Origin: JAHDHW01 sp965220465
GTDB taxonomy: Bacteria > Bacteroidota > Bacteroidia > Chitinophagales > Saprospiraceae
Assembly (NCBI GenBank): GCA_965220465.1
Contig: CBDCPZ010000025.1
Span: 558,001-622,000 of the forward strand
Length of the DNA: 64,000 bases
Reading direction: 5' to 3'
Positions 55,490 through 64,000 of the stretch are shown in pieces (position 1 is the first letter of the stretch; the number at the start of each line of letters is the position of its first letter). Made by a program: the position numbers and the translations under genes. The notes under the pieces were generated by a model, which did no database searches, was not told the origin of the DNA, and saw only the letters and a list, made by a program, of their open reading frames with translations.

Positions 55490-58267
55490 ATGTTTCGAAA
55501 TTTACCAGGACTACTCAAATATTGCTTTCTTCTTTTCGTCCTTTTTTTCACCAATAATGCAATGGCGACACACAATCGTGCCGGCGAAATCACTTATAAA
55601 GTTGTTGGCCCACTTACTATTGAAGTGACTATCACGACTTACACCAAAGCCAGTAGTGTTGCTGCTGATCGCGATACACTTGATATATATTGGGGCGATG
55701 GATTTTCTGACCGCATCGGCCGCGTCAATGGAAATGGTCAACTGCTGCCGAATGATACTAAAATGAATCTTTATGTAATGGAACATACTTATACCGGACA
55801 AGCGCACTATACCATTTCCATGACTGACCCAAATAGAAACGGAAAAATTCTAAATGTGAATTTTCCAAATTCAGATATGGTTCCATTTCACATTCAAACT
55901 ACAGTCACTTTTCTTGATCCGATATTTACAGGGCCAAATAATTCTCCGATTTTAACTGTACCTCCAATTGATATTGCTTGTGTTGGACAACCTTTTTTGC
56001 ACAATCCGGGAGCTTATGACCCTGATGACGATAGTTTGGCTTACCGCTTGATCGTTCCTTTGCAAGATGTAAATACACCAGTACCAAATTACAAATGGCC
56101 CAACGAGATTAATCCGAATGGAATGAACGTCGTCAGTTTTAATCAATCCACGGGAGACTTTTACTGGAATTCTCCTCAAGAAGCCGGAGAATATAATATC
56201 GCCATGTATATTATTCAATATCGTGGAGGAGTGCCAATTGATACCCTGATCAGGGACATGCAGATATTGGTTGAAGAATGTGACAATATGCCTCCAGAGA
56301 TAGAAACGATTGATAAAATTTGTGTCATCGCAGGAGAAACCATAGAATTCGATGTTGTCGTTACAGCTCCGATTACTGAACCAAACCAACAAGTGGATTT
56401 AAATGCATTTGGTGCACCTTTCGAATTTAATATTAGCCCGGCTACGCTCACAGTAGCACCTGGCTATCAGGATCAACCTTTGACCGGGGTATTTAGATGG
56501 GAGACCAAATGTGAACATATTGCCGATCAATATTATACCGTCATATTCCGTGCTGCAGATAATTTTCCGATAATAGACATAAATTCGGATACCCTTTATC
56601 TTTCTACTTTAAAAAGAGTTAGAATCAAAGTGGTTGGACCGCCTCCTGAAGACATGCAAGCTGTTCCGGGAAATCAAGAAGTAGAAATCTCATGGGCTAA
56701 TCCTTATGTTTGTGAGGATGCTGCTTTTGAATATTTCCGTGGTTTTACGGTTTGGCGTAAAGAAACCAACAATTTTGTTTTGGACACCTGTGATCCCGGC
56801 CTGACTGGAAAAGGGTTTAAAAAATTGACTAATATCCCGATTCAGGACATTGTTGGCGGAAGGTATTTTTATTTGGATGATGATGTTGAACGAGGACGAA
56901 CCTATTGCTATAGGGTTCAAGCTGAGTTTGCGCGGATTTCTGCTGCAAATATTGAATACAACTGGGTTGAGGGCCTTGCTTCCGATGAAGTTTGTGTACA
57001 ACTAAGCCGCGATATTCCTTTAATAACCAATGTTAGTGTCCTGGATACAGATCCAGCTAATGGAGAAATATATATTCGATGGTCAAAACCTGATGCTGAT
57101 GATCTGGACACCTTGCAAAATCCGGGACCTTATACCTATGAATTATTGAGAGCCGATGGAATTACTGATAATTTAGCTAGTTTCCAACCGGTTCCAGGTG
57201 CGTCTTTTACAAGCCAAGATTTTGCAAACGCAAATGATACCATTTTTAATGATACCGGCATTGATTCGGAAACAAAGCCTTACAGCTATATTGTTGCATT
57301 TTATACTAATGGTAAAGCAGACACTTTAGGTTATGCAGCAGCAGCTTCGTCTGTATTTCTTAGCATTGCTTCAACCGATGAAATCAACAACCTGAGTTGG
57401 GATTATGATGTGCCGTGGGATAATTCAGAATATATAGTTTATCGTTTAAATGCTTCAAATACTTGGGATTCTATTGCCACCACAACAGAAGCTTTTTATT
57501 CTGATCAAAATCTAATTAATGGTCAGAAGTACTGTTATTATGTTAGAAGCGAGGGAACTTATGGCATAGCACGAATCATCACGCCATTATTCAACAATTC
57601 TCAGGAAGTTTGTGGAATTCCGTTAGATACCATTCCTCCATGCCCAACAGTACTTGAAGTAACGAATATTTGTGATGAAGCGACTACGGTTGTTAATTGT
57701 GAAGCAGAGGAGAACTTAATTAATACGCTTGATTGGATTAATCCAATGGAACTTTGTCAGGAAACTGACGATGTCGTGACTTATAATATTTATTTTTCAA
57801 GCGTTGAAGGTGGCGAGTTTGAATTGATCGAAACCATTACAAATTCCTCAATCACATATTATGAACACAAGCCTGATGTGGGGATAGCTGGTTGTTATGC
57901 CGTTACTTCAGTGGATACGTTTTTTAACGAAAGTAAATTAAGCAATATAGTTTGTGTAGATAATTGTCCGATTTATAATTTACCGAATGTATTCACGCCA
58001 AATGGCGATGGTGCCAACGATCTTTATGTTCCATTTCCATACTGTTTTGTAGATCATATCGAAATGGATATTTATAACCGTTGGGGAGAAAAAGTGCATG
58101 AAACTCAAGATCCGGACATCAAGTGGGATGGAAGGAATTTAAAGGGCGAAGATCTGGCCGAAGGGGTTTATTATTATACTTGTACGGTATACGAACAAAG
58201 GGTAAGCGGTATCGTTCCAAGTACTGAATTATTAAGTGGATTCATCCAATTGATCAGAGGAAAATAA
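55490..58267 (+). CDS. Secreted multi-domain protein with T9SS type-B sorting domain
   Basis: The start at 55490 gives a 925-residue protein whose signal peptide is LLKYCFLLFVLFFTNNAMA; an upstream in-frame ATG at 55424 would add a non-signal extension. After cleavage the N-terminus begins THNRAGEITYKVVGP, a segment seen in many Bacteroidota gliding-associated proteins. A Cys-containing PFHIQTTVTF/DPDDDSLAYRL region resembles cadherin-like domains. Three or four FnIII-like domains follow (VPGNQEVEISWANP near 395; GEIYIRWSKP near 525). The type-B tail spans about 840-925: NLPNVFTPNGDGAND, DIYNRWGEKVHE and EGVYYYTCTVYEQ. It ends LSGFIQLIRGK rather than the KGDVTL tail of the three giants. Confidence 0.92.
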   Translation: MFRNLPGLLKYCFLLFVLFFTNNAMATHNRAGEITYKVVGPLTIEVTITTYTKASSVAADRDTLDIYWGDGFSDRIGRVNGNGQLLPNDTKMNLYVMEHTYTGQAHYTISMTDPNRNGKILNVNFPNSDMVPFHIQTTVTFLDPIFTGPNNSPILTVPPIDIACVGQPFLHNPGAYDPDDDSLAYRLIVPLQDVNTPVPNYKWPNEINPNGMNVVSFNQSTGDFYWNSPQEAGEYNIAMYIIQYRGGVPIDTLIRDMQILVEECDNMPPEIETIDKICVIAGETIEFDVVVTAPITEPNQQVDLNAFGAPFEFNISPATLTVAPGYQDQPLTGVFRWETKCEHIADQYYTVIFRAADNFPIIDINSDTLYLSTLKRVRIKVVGPPPEDMQAVPGNQEVEISWANPYVCEDAAFEYFRGFTVWRKETNNFVLDTCDPGLTGKGFKKLTNIPIQDIVGGRYFYLDDDVERGRTYCYRVQAEFARISAANIEYNWVEGLASDEVCVQLSRDIPLITNVSVLDTDPANGEIYIRWSKPDADDLDTLQNPGPYTYELLRADGITDNLASFQPVPGASFTSQDFANANDTIFNDTGIDSETKPYSYIVAFYTNGKADTLGYAAAASSVFLSIASTDEINNLSWDYDVPWDNSEYIVYRLNASNTWDSIATTTEAFYSDQNLINGQKYCYYVRSEGTYGIARIITPLFNNSQEVCGIPLDTIPPCPTVLEVTNICDEATTVVNCEAEENLINTLDWINPMELCQETDDVVTYNIYFSSVEGGEFELIETITNSSITYYEHKPDVGIAGCYAVTSVDTFFNESKLSNIVCVDNCPIYNLPNVFTPNGDGANDLYVPFPYCFVDHIEMDIYNRWGEKVHETQDPDIKWDGRNLKGEDLAEGVYYYTCTVYEQRVSGIVPSTELLSGFIQLIRGK

Positions 58268-58280
58268 TCTTTTTAAACAG

Positions 58281-58309
58281 TGGAAAGCGAATACTACGCT
58301 TGCTTTCCA
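58281..58309 (+). terminator. Possible weak hairpin after the type-B protein gene
   Basis: TGGAAAGC (58281-58288) pairs with GCTTTCCA (58302-58309) around a 13-base loop. No T-run follows, so it may not terminate fully and ribE could receive read-through. Confidence 0.35.
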
Positions 58310-58325
58310 TTGTTAACAAATTTAT

Positions 58326-58934
58326 ATGTTTACAGGTATAATTGAACAAATCGGAATAGTCGAGAAAATTGAAATTGAAGGAAGCAATTATCACTTCACC
58401 ATCTCTTCAGCAATATCTCCCGAATTAAAAATAGATCAAAGCATCAGCCACAACGGAGTTTGTTTGACCGTTGTCGCCATTGAAGAAGGAAGCCATACGG
58501 TTACTGCAATTGAAGAAACTATTTCCAGAACAAACTTAGGTGAATTAAAAGCAGGCGACTCCGTAAATCTTGAGCGCGCGATGTTACCTTCATCCAGGCT
58601 AGATGGTCACATTGTCCAGGGGCATGTTGATGCTACGGGTAAATGCACAAATATTGATAAAAAAGAAGGTAGTTGGTATTTTGAGTTTCAGTATCAATCG
58701 AATCCAGAGCATTTGTTAGTTGATAAAGGCTCTGTTTGTATAAATGGAGTTAGTCTGACTGTTGTAAAACCTTCATTGGATCGGTTTTCTGTGGCAATTA
58801 TTCCTTATACTTTTGAAAATACTAATTTCAAGCATTTTAAAATTGGGAGTTCCATTAATCTGGAATTTGATATAATTGGCAAATACATTGGCCGCTATTT
58901 TGAAATATATTCTTCCAGCCTTTTGAAGAGATAA
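58326..58934 (+). CDS. ribE: Riboflavin synthase alpha chain
   Basis: This 202-residue enzyme dismutates two 6,7-dimethyl-8-ribityllumazines into riboflavin and a pyrimidinedione. It starts with MFTGIIEQIG, the hallmark N-terminus, and has two lumazine-binding repeats. Repeat 1 has SISHNGVCLTVVAI, repeat 2 has KGSVCINGVSLTVVKP, and GHIVQGHVDATGK lies between. It is convergent with a PhzF-like gene and only one base separates the two stop codons. Confidence 0.95.
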   Translation: MFTGIIEQIGIVEKIEIEGSNYHFTISSAISPELKIDQSISHNGVCLTVVAIEEGSHTVTAIEETISRTNLGELKAGDSVNLERAMLPSSRLDGHIVQGHVDATGKCTNIDKKEGSWYFEFQYQSNPEHLLVDKGSVCINGVSLTVVKPSLDRFSVAIIPYTFENTNFKHFKIGSSINLEFDIIGKYIGRYFEIYSSSLLKR

Positions 58935-58935
58935 T

Positions 58936-59847
58936 TTAAACGATCCACTCCCCTTTCGCAATCAGTTGGGTTGATCCACCTACTTTAATTTCATAGTTAT
59001 TTTCAGTCAATTTTCCTTTCAAAAGTAAGCGAGAAGGCCTTCCCATATCATAACCCTGTTCCATTGAGAGGTTTGCTGTGGGATTGATGTATTTTAAATA
59101 ATAAGCCAAGAAACAACCATTTGCACTTCCTGTTGCAGCATCTTCTTTTAGAATTTCATCTTCTACGCAAAACATTCGGCTGTTAAAATCATTTTGCTTT
59201 TCATGGGTTTCACGAGTAACACAAAATATTGAAGTGGTTAATCCAGATGGATTGTTTGATTTATAAAGCCTTTTATTTTTCATGAAAGAAAGGAAAGAAT
59301 CAGCATCTGTTTTAATTTTTTTAATAGTTTCCAGGGATTTTAGCGGTACAATAAGGTAAGGTAAACCTGTTGAAATTTTACATATCGGAAGATGGTCATC
59401 GATTTGGCTTGCTCCAATATTTAATAAAGTTGCAATTTCTTTTTTATCAAAAGATTCATTGAATTCTGGTTGAACCTGAGTAATAAAAGTCAATAATTTA
59501 CCTTCTTTTGAAGTTTGAAATTCAACTTTTACTTTGCCGATTTTCAGGTGAAGAGAAAGCATGCTTAAATCTTTTTTTAAAAGTAAATTTCTGATGACAT
59601 AAGCTGTTCCAACAGTTGGATGGCCTGCAAAAGGTATTTCACTTTCGGGAGTAAATATTTTTATATCAAAACCATTTTTTTCATCACCACTCCCTATAAA
59701 TGTAGTCTCAGCGAAATTAATTTCTTTGGCAATTTTCAGCATAGTAGCTTTATCGAGACCTGCTGCATCTAGAAAAACGGCAAGTTGATTGCCCGAATAT
59801 TTTTCTTCTGCAAAGACATCTACAATATAAAAATCAAGTTTTTTCAT
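58936..59847 (-). CDS. PhzF family isomerase
   Basis: This 303-residue protein has the PhzF/DapF-like double fold. It begins DFYIVDVFAEEKYSGNQLAVF, with the catalytic Glu in NFAETTF (about residue 47), then EIPFAGHPTVGTAYV near 71-85 and GSANGCFLAYYL near 240. PhzF proper isomerises DHHA in phenazine synthesis. Most homologues outside such operons have unknown substrates, and no phenazine genes are near, so I call only the family. It lies downstream of rpoC, after a strong terminator. Confidence 0.9.
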   Translation of the reverse strand: MKKLDFYIVDVFAEEKYSGNQLAVFLDAAGLDKATMLKIAKEINFAETTFIGSGDEKNGFDIKIFTPESEIPFAGHPTVGTAYVIRNLLLKKDLSMLSLHLKIGKVKVEFQTSKEGKLLTFITQVQPEFNESFDKKEIATLLNIGASQIDDHLPICKISTGLPYLIVPLKSLETIKKIKTDADSFLSFMKNKRLYKSNNPSGLTTSIFCVTRETHEKQNDFNSRMFCVEDEILKEDAATGSANGCFLAYYLKYINPTANLSMEQGYDMGRPSRLLLKGKLTENNYEIKVGGSTQLIAKGEWIV

Positions 59848-59875
59848 CCTACTTAATTAAGAGTTATAAAAACGA

Positions 59876-59907
59876 AATAAGGCCACCTGAATTCAGGTGG
59901 CCTTATT
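59876..59907 (-). terminator. Terminator of rpoC
   Basis: A perfect 32-base palindrome (AATAAGGCCACCTGAA with its complement) lies 26 bases beyond the rpoC stop. The minus-strand arm runs into a T-rich tract; it probably ends transcription before the PhzF gene. Confidence 0.85.
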
Positions 59908-59932
59908 ATATAACATTTCATCTTTTCTAGTA

Positions 59933-62900
59933 TTAATCGACTTCTTCCATCTCTTCCATGTGTGCTCTGCGAGCCTGGCCAGCTTCGAAAGCTTCCTGGC
60001 TGGACACCCAAAGTGTTTTGTACTGAGGCATACCTGTACCCGCTGGAATTTTCTTACCTACGATCACATTTTCTTTCAAACCACTTAAGTAATCCTGCTT
60101 AGCATTAATAGCAGCCTGGCTCAATACTTTTGTAGTTTCCTGGAAGGATGCTGCAGAAATCCAACTGTATACACCAAGAGAAGATTTTGTAATCCCTTGC
60201 AATAATGCACTGGAAGTAGCCGGAATCGCATCGCGGTACGCAACTATCTTTTTATCATTACGCTTGAGATATGAATTTTCTTCTCTCAATTGTCTCAAAG
60301 TAACTAGCTGACCTGGTTTGAGTTTTATAGATTCTCCAGACTCGGTGACGAATTTTTTATCATAAATCCAGTCATTTTGTTCTAAAAATTCAAATTTCTC
60401 AACCGCTTCGCCTTCTAAGAAAGCAGTATCGCCTGCGTCTTCAATTTGAACTCGACGCATCATCTGACGAACAATCACTTCAATGTGTTTGTCATTAATG
60501 TTTATACCTTGAGAACGATAAACTTCTTGTACACCATTTACTAAGTAATATTGTACTGCAAAAGGTCCTTTGATATTTAATATATCTCTTGGAGCGATCA
60601 CACCATCAGAAAGTGGCATCCCAGCTCTTACAAAGTCACCTTCCTGTACCAAAACGTGCTTTGAAAGTCCGATAAGGTATTTACGTTTCTGGCCACTTTT
60701 TTCATCTTCAACAAATACTTCACGATTTCCTCTTTTAATTTTTCCAAAAGAGATAACACCATCAATTTCTGAAGTTGCTGCCGGATTGGAAGGATTACGT
60801 GCTTCAAATAATTCAGTTACACGAGGAAGACCACCTGTGATATCCTGAATCTTTCCAAGATTTCTAGGAATCTTCACGATCTTTTGTCCTGCTTTAACTT
60901 CAGCGCCATCTTCTATTGAAATATAGGCTCCTACCGGAAGGTTATAAACCTTAAGCACATCGCCACTCTTTGGATCAACAATCTGAATAGTAGGAATCAT
61001 CCGCTTATTCTTGCTTTCAACGATAACCTTCTCTACGTAGCCTGTCTGATCGTCTCTTTCAACACGGAATGTTGCTCCTTCTTCAACTCCCTCAAATTTT
61101 GTAACTCCAGGGAATTCAGAAACAATAACTGCATTAAATGGATCCCATTCACAAATCAAATCTCCTTTGTTGATGATATCACCTTCTTTTACATGCAAAG
61201 TTGAACCATAAGGTATATGGTGAGAAGAGAATTGTTTGTTTGACTTTGCATCAAGAATTCTCATTTCACCTGCTCTCGACAATACAACGTTAATCTTTTT
61301 ACCTTCATCATCTTTTGATGATGTGGTACGGATACCGTCGAATTCAACTTTACCTGTAAACTTGGAAGCAAGCTCAGATTCAGTTTTAGATACAGATGCA
61401 ATACCCCCAACGTGGAAGGTACGAAGTGTCAACTGTGTACCAGGCTCACCGATTGACTGTGCTGCAATAATACCAACGGCATCACCTCTTTCGGCAATTC
61501 GGCCGGTTGCAAGGTTTTTACCATAGCATTTTGTACAAACTCCGCGATTCGTTTCGCAAGTCAATACAGAACGGATTGTTACTGTTTCGATACCTTCATC
61601 TTCAATATAAGCAGCCTTTTTATCACTAATATATTCCCCTGCTTTAAGGATTACCTCATCGGTTACCGGGTGAGTGATTTCATGTAATGTAAACCTACCG
61701 GCAATACGATCGGCAAGATTTTGAATAACTTTTTCATTATCCTTTAATGCTACGGTATCAATACCTCGTAAAGTATCACAATCTTCCTCGTTGATCACAA
61801 CATCCTGAGAAACATCCACCAAACGACGAGTCAAATACCCTGCATCAGCAGTTTTTAAGGCTGTATCGGCAAGACCTTTACGCGCACCGTGTGTCGAGAT
61901 AAAGTATTCAAGTACTGACAATCCATCCAAGAAATTTGCAAGGATCGGGTTTTCAATAATTGCTCCGCCGGTATCACCAGATTTTCTAGGCTTAGCCATC
62001 AATCCTCTAAGACCACAAAGCTGTTTAATTTGCTGTTTTGAACCACGGGCTCCGGAATCCAGCATCATATAAACTGAATTGAATCCTTGTTTATGTTCAG
62101 ACAATTCTTTCATCAGGTTATCTGTAATCCTGTTGTCAGCAAATGTCCATTTATCAATGATTTGATTGTAACGTTCATTATTGGTAATCAAACCAAGATT
62201 ATAATTATCCCAAACTTCATCAACTTCCGTCTGAGCATTTTCAAGAGTTTTGGCTTTCACTGTTGGTGTAATCAAATCACCCAGGTTAAAAGACAATCCT
62301 CCTTTAAAAGACCATAAGAAACCAAGTTCTTTTATTTCATCTAAAAAGTCTGCAGTTACTGAAAAGTCAGTTCGGCCAATAATCCCACTGATAACTTTTT
62401 TAAGGTTTTTCTTTGTAAGAAGCTCATTAATAAAAGGAACTTCAGCAGGAACCGCCTGGTTGAAAATTACCCTTCCAACGGTAGTATCTACGCGCTGCAT
62501 ATTAAGATTTCCCTCATCATCTTCAACTTCAACTCTTACCTTTATACAAGCATGAAGGTCAACTTGATCTTCGTTATAAGCAATAACCACTTCTTCAGGA
62601 GAATAAAATGTTCTTCCTTCTCCTCTCACTACATTTTCAGGAGTAGATTTACGCTCTTTAGTCAAATAATATAACCCAAGAACCATATCCTGTGATGGCA
62701 ACGTAATCGGAGATCCATCCTGAGGATTCAACATATTATGAGAAGCAAGCATTAAAACCTGCGCTTCAAGTATTGCAGCGTGGCTAAGTGGAAGGTGAAC
62801 AGCCATCTGGTCACCATCGAAATCCGCGTTAAACGCTCCACAAACCAAGGGATGTAGTTGAATTGCCTTACCTTCAATCAATCTTGGTTGGAAAGCCTGA

Positions 62901-64000
62901 ATGGAAAGACGGTGCAAAGTAGGAGCGCGGTTTAGCATAACTGGGTGTCCTTTCAATATATTTTCAAGGATTTCCCAAATTACCGGATCCTTTCGATCTA
63001 CCAATTTCTTAGCAGATTTAACCGTTTTCACGATACCTCTTTCTATCAGTTTTCTGATAACGAATGGCTTGAATAATTCAGCAGCCATCCCTTTCGGAAT
63101 CCCACATTCGTGCAACTTCAGTGTTGGTCCCACCACAATAACAGAACGGCCAGAGTAGTCAACACGTTTTCCAAGCAAGTTTTGACGGAAACGTCCTTGC
63201 TTTCCTTTCAAAATATCACTCAATGATTTTAAAGCACGGCCTCCTTCAGCTTTAACAGCATTGGATTTTCGTGAATTATCAAACAGTGAGTCAACTGCTT
63301 CCTGAAGCATCCTTTTTTCATTACGAAGGATAACTTCGGGAGCTTTAATTTCTAATAATCGCTTCAAACGATTGTTACGTATAATAACTCTACGGTAAAG
63401 GTCATTTAAGTCGGAGCTTGCAAAACGGCCACCATCCAAAGGTACCAGCGGGCGTAATTCCGGTGGTACGACCGGCAAATATTGAATAACAGCCCATTCA
63501 GGTCGATTATCCATACGAGTCTGTCCATCACGGAAAGCTTCAACAACTCGGAGTCGTTTCAAAGCTTCCGATTTACGCTGCTGAGAAGTTTCGTTTGCAG
63601 CCTGGTGACGCAAGTCATAAGAAAGCTGATCCAATTCGAGGCGCATTAACAAATCACGGACGGCCTCAGCCCCCATTTTTGCTATAAACTTATTTGGGTC
63701 ATCATCTTCTAATAACTGATTATCTTTTGGCAAAGCGTCTAAAATTTCCAGGTAATCTTCTTCAGTCAAAAGGTCCATTTTGTTAGTCCCTTCTTCTTCC
63801 TTAACTCCTGGCTGGATCACCACATATCTTTCGTAATAAATGATTGATTCCAAAATCTTTGAAGAAAGCCCTAAAAGGTAACCGATCTTATTTGGTAATG
63901 ATTTAAAAAACCAAATATGTACAACCGGAACGACGAGCTTGATATGGCCCATTCTTTCCCGACGAACTTTTTTCTCTGTAACTTCCACACCACAGCGATC
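59933..64000 (-). CDS. rpoC: DNA-directed RNA polymerase subunit beta', 5' end cut by window edge
   Basis: These 1,355 codons are the beta' subunit without its first 70-80 residues, which lie outside the window. The first visible residues, DRCGVEVT followed by KVRRERMGHI, belong to the N-terminal zinc-finger end. The catalytic NADFDGDQMAVH motif codes at about 62.80-62.83 kb. The second zinc site (CETNRGVCTKCYGKNLATGR) and trigger-loop region (GEPGTQLTLRTFH) lie near 61.4-61.6 kb. The C-terminus ends EEMEEVD. The frame is open to the right edge with no start; a GTG at 63988 is internal. rpoB normally lies upstream. It is transcribed leftward and ends at a strong palindromic terminator. Confidence 0.98.
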   Translation of the reverse strand, partial: DRCGVEVTEKKVRRERMGHIKLVVPVVHIWFFKSLPNKIGYLLGLSSKILESIIYYERYVVIQPGVKEEEGTNKMDLLTEEDYLEILDALPKDNQLLEDDDPNKFIAKMGAEAVRDLLMRLELDQLSYDLRHQAANETSQQRKSEALKRLRVVEAFRDGQTRMDNRPEWAVIQYLPVVPPELRPLVPLDGGRFASSDLNDLYRRVIIRNNRLKRLLEIKAPEVILRNEKRMLQEAVDSLFDNSRKSNAVKAEGGRALKSLSDILKGKQGRFRQNLLGKRVDYSGRSVIVVGPTLKLHECGIPKGMAAELFKPFVIRKLIERGIVKTVKSAKKLVDRKDPVIWEILENILKGHPVMLNRAPTLHRLSIQAFQPRLIEGKAIQLHPLVCGAFNADFDGDQMAVHLPLSHAAILEAQVLMLASHNMLNPQDGSPITLPSQDMVLGLYYLTKERKSTPENVVRGEGRTFYSPEEVVIAYNEDQVDLHACIKVRVEVEDDEGNLNMQRVDTTVGRVIFNQAVPAEVPFINELLTKKNLKKVISGIIGRTDFSVTADFLDEIKELGFLWSFKGGLSFNLGDLITPTVKAKTLENAQTEVDEVWDNYNLGLITNNERYNQIIDKWTFADNRITDNLMKELSEHKQGFNSVYMMLDSGARGSKQQIKQLCGLRGLMAKPRKSGDTGGAIIENPILANFLDGLSVLEYFISTHGARKGLADTALKTADAGYLTRRLVDVSQDVVINEEDCDTLRGIDTVALKDNEKVIQNLADRIAGRFTLHEITHPVTDEVILKAGEYISDKKAAYIEDEGIETVTIRSVLTCETNRGVCTKCYGKNLATGRIAERGDAVGIIAAQSIGEPGTQLTLRTFHVGGIASVSKTESELASKFTGKVEFDGIRTTSSKDDEGKKINVVLSRAGEMRILDAKSNKQFSSHHIPYGSTLHVKEGDIINKGDLICEWDPFNAVIVSEFPGVTKFEGVEEGATFRVERDDQTGYVEKVIVESKNKRMIPTIQIVDPKSGDVLKVYNLPVGAYISIEDGAEVKAGQKIVKIPRNLGKIQDITGGLPRVTELFEARNPSNPAATSEIDGVISFGKIKRGNREVFVEDEKSGQKRKYLIGLSKHVLVQEGDFVRAGMPLSDGVIAPRDILNIKGPFAVQYYLVNGVQEVYRSQGININDKHIEVIVRQMMRRVQIEDAGDTAFLEGEAVEKFEFLEQNDWIYDKKFVTESGESIKLKPGQLVTLRQLREENSYLKRNDKKIVAYRDAIPATSSALLQGITKSSLGVYSWISAASFQETTKVLSQAAINAKQDYLSGLKENVIVGKKIPAGTGMPQYKTLWVSSQEAFEAGQARRAHMEEMEEVD

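Noticed and set aside
63988..64000. GTG at 63988 as the start of rpoC
   Set aside because: The frame is open to the window edge with DRCG before it, matching the internal zinc-finger region of beta'.

Overview
The window is a low-GC Bacteroidota chromosome segment, most likely from the Saprospiraceae or a close relative (Lewinella/Haliscomenobacter type). This rests on: type IX secretion (T9SS) sorting domains of type A and type B on six loci; SprB-like, PKD and Ig-like repeat giants; Bacteroidota-type promoters (TTTG / TAnnTTTG); a TPP-riboswitch-controlled TonB-dependent receptor; and Bacteroidota-style RpoC, Era, Der and Cmk. I see no tRNA, rRNA, CRISPR array, insertion sequence or phage gene.

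Layout. 1-4.5 kb: small housekeeping-type genes (a DUF2795 protein, an uncharacterised helical protein, cytidylate kinase, a YegP/DUF1508 protein), nearly all with clear hairpin terminators. 4.5-26.1 kb: a minus-strand block of three adjacent giant secreted proteins. They are a 21-repeat SprB-like protein, a frameshifted Ig-like protein of about 1,880 codons, and a 2,811-aa protein with an N-terminal P-domain and about 26 Ig-like repeats. All three end in nearly the same T9SS type-B tail. 26.6-33.3 kb: a secreted M23 peptidase behind a strong sigma-54-like promoter, and a reprolysin-type metalloprotease carrying 18 alternating PKD domains and a type-A sorting tail. 33.6-38.8 kb: a lipoprotein and an 1,150-aa exported protein, both of unknown function, and a beta-barrel protein with a poly-lysine N-terminus.

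38.9-42.2 kb: TPP riboswitch, TonB receptor and a NadR-like ATPase, probably a thiamine-compound uptake locus. 42.3-43.8 kb: a secreted cupin and a T9SS type-A protein. 43.9-46.8 kb: a MarR-led minus-strand operon (MarR, pirin, NADPH-FMN reductase, a receiver-like protein, OsmC). It looks like a redox or electrophile stress unit, and I propose its operator (TTGTT-N3-AACAA). 46.9-49.9 kb: an RRM protein and a frameshifted outer-membrane beta-barrel receptor. 50.2-55.3 kb: an acidic hypothetical protein, era, der, rfbC, rfbD and a DinB-like protein. 55.5-64 kb: another type-B T9SS protein, riboflavin synthase, a PhzF-like protein, and rpoC running off the right edge.

The most noteworthy items are the tandem of giant T9SS proteins with repeat arrays at DNA and protein level, the inferred MarR operator set, the sigma-54 promoter plus leader hairpin of the M23 gene, a three-copy palindromic repeat sitting just after stop codons, and two local patches of dense frameshifts. 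The patches do not respect gene boundaries, so they may be assembly error rather than gene decay. All calls are from reading the sequence; no searches were run.
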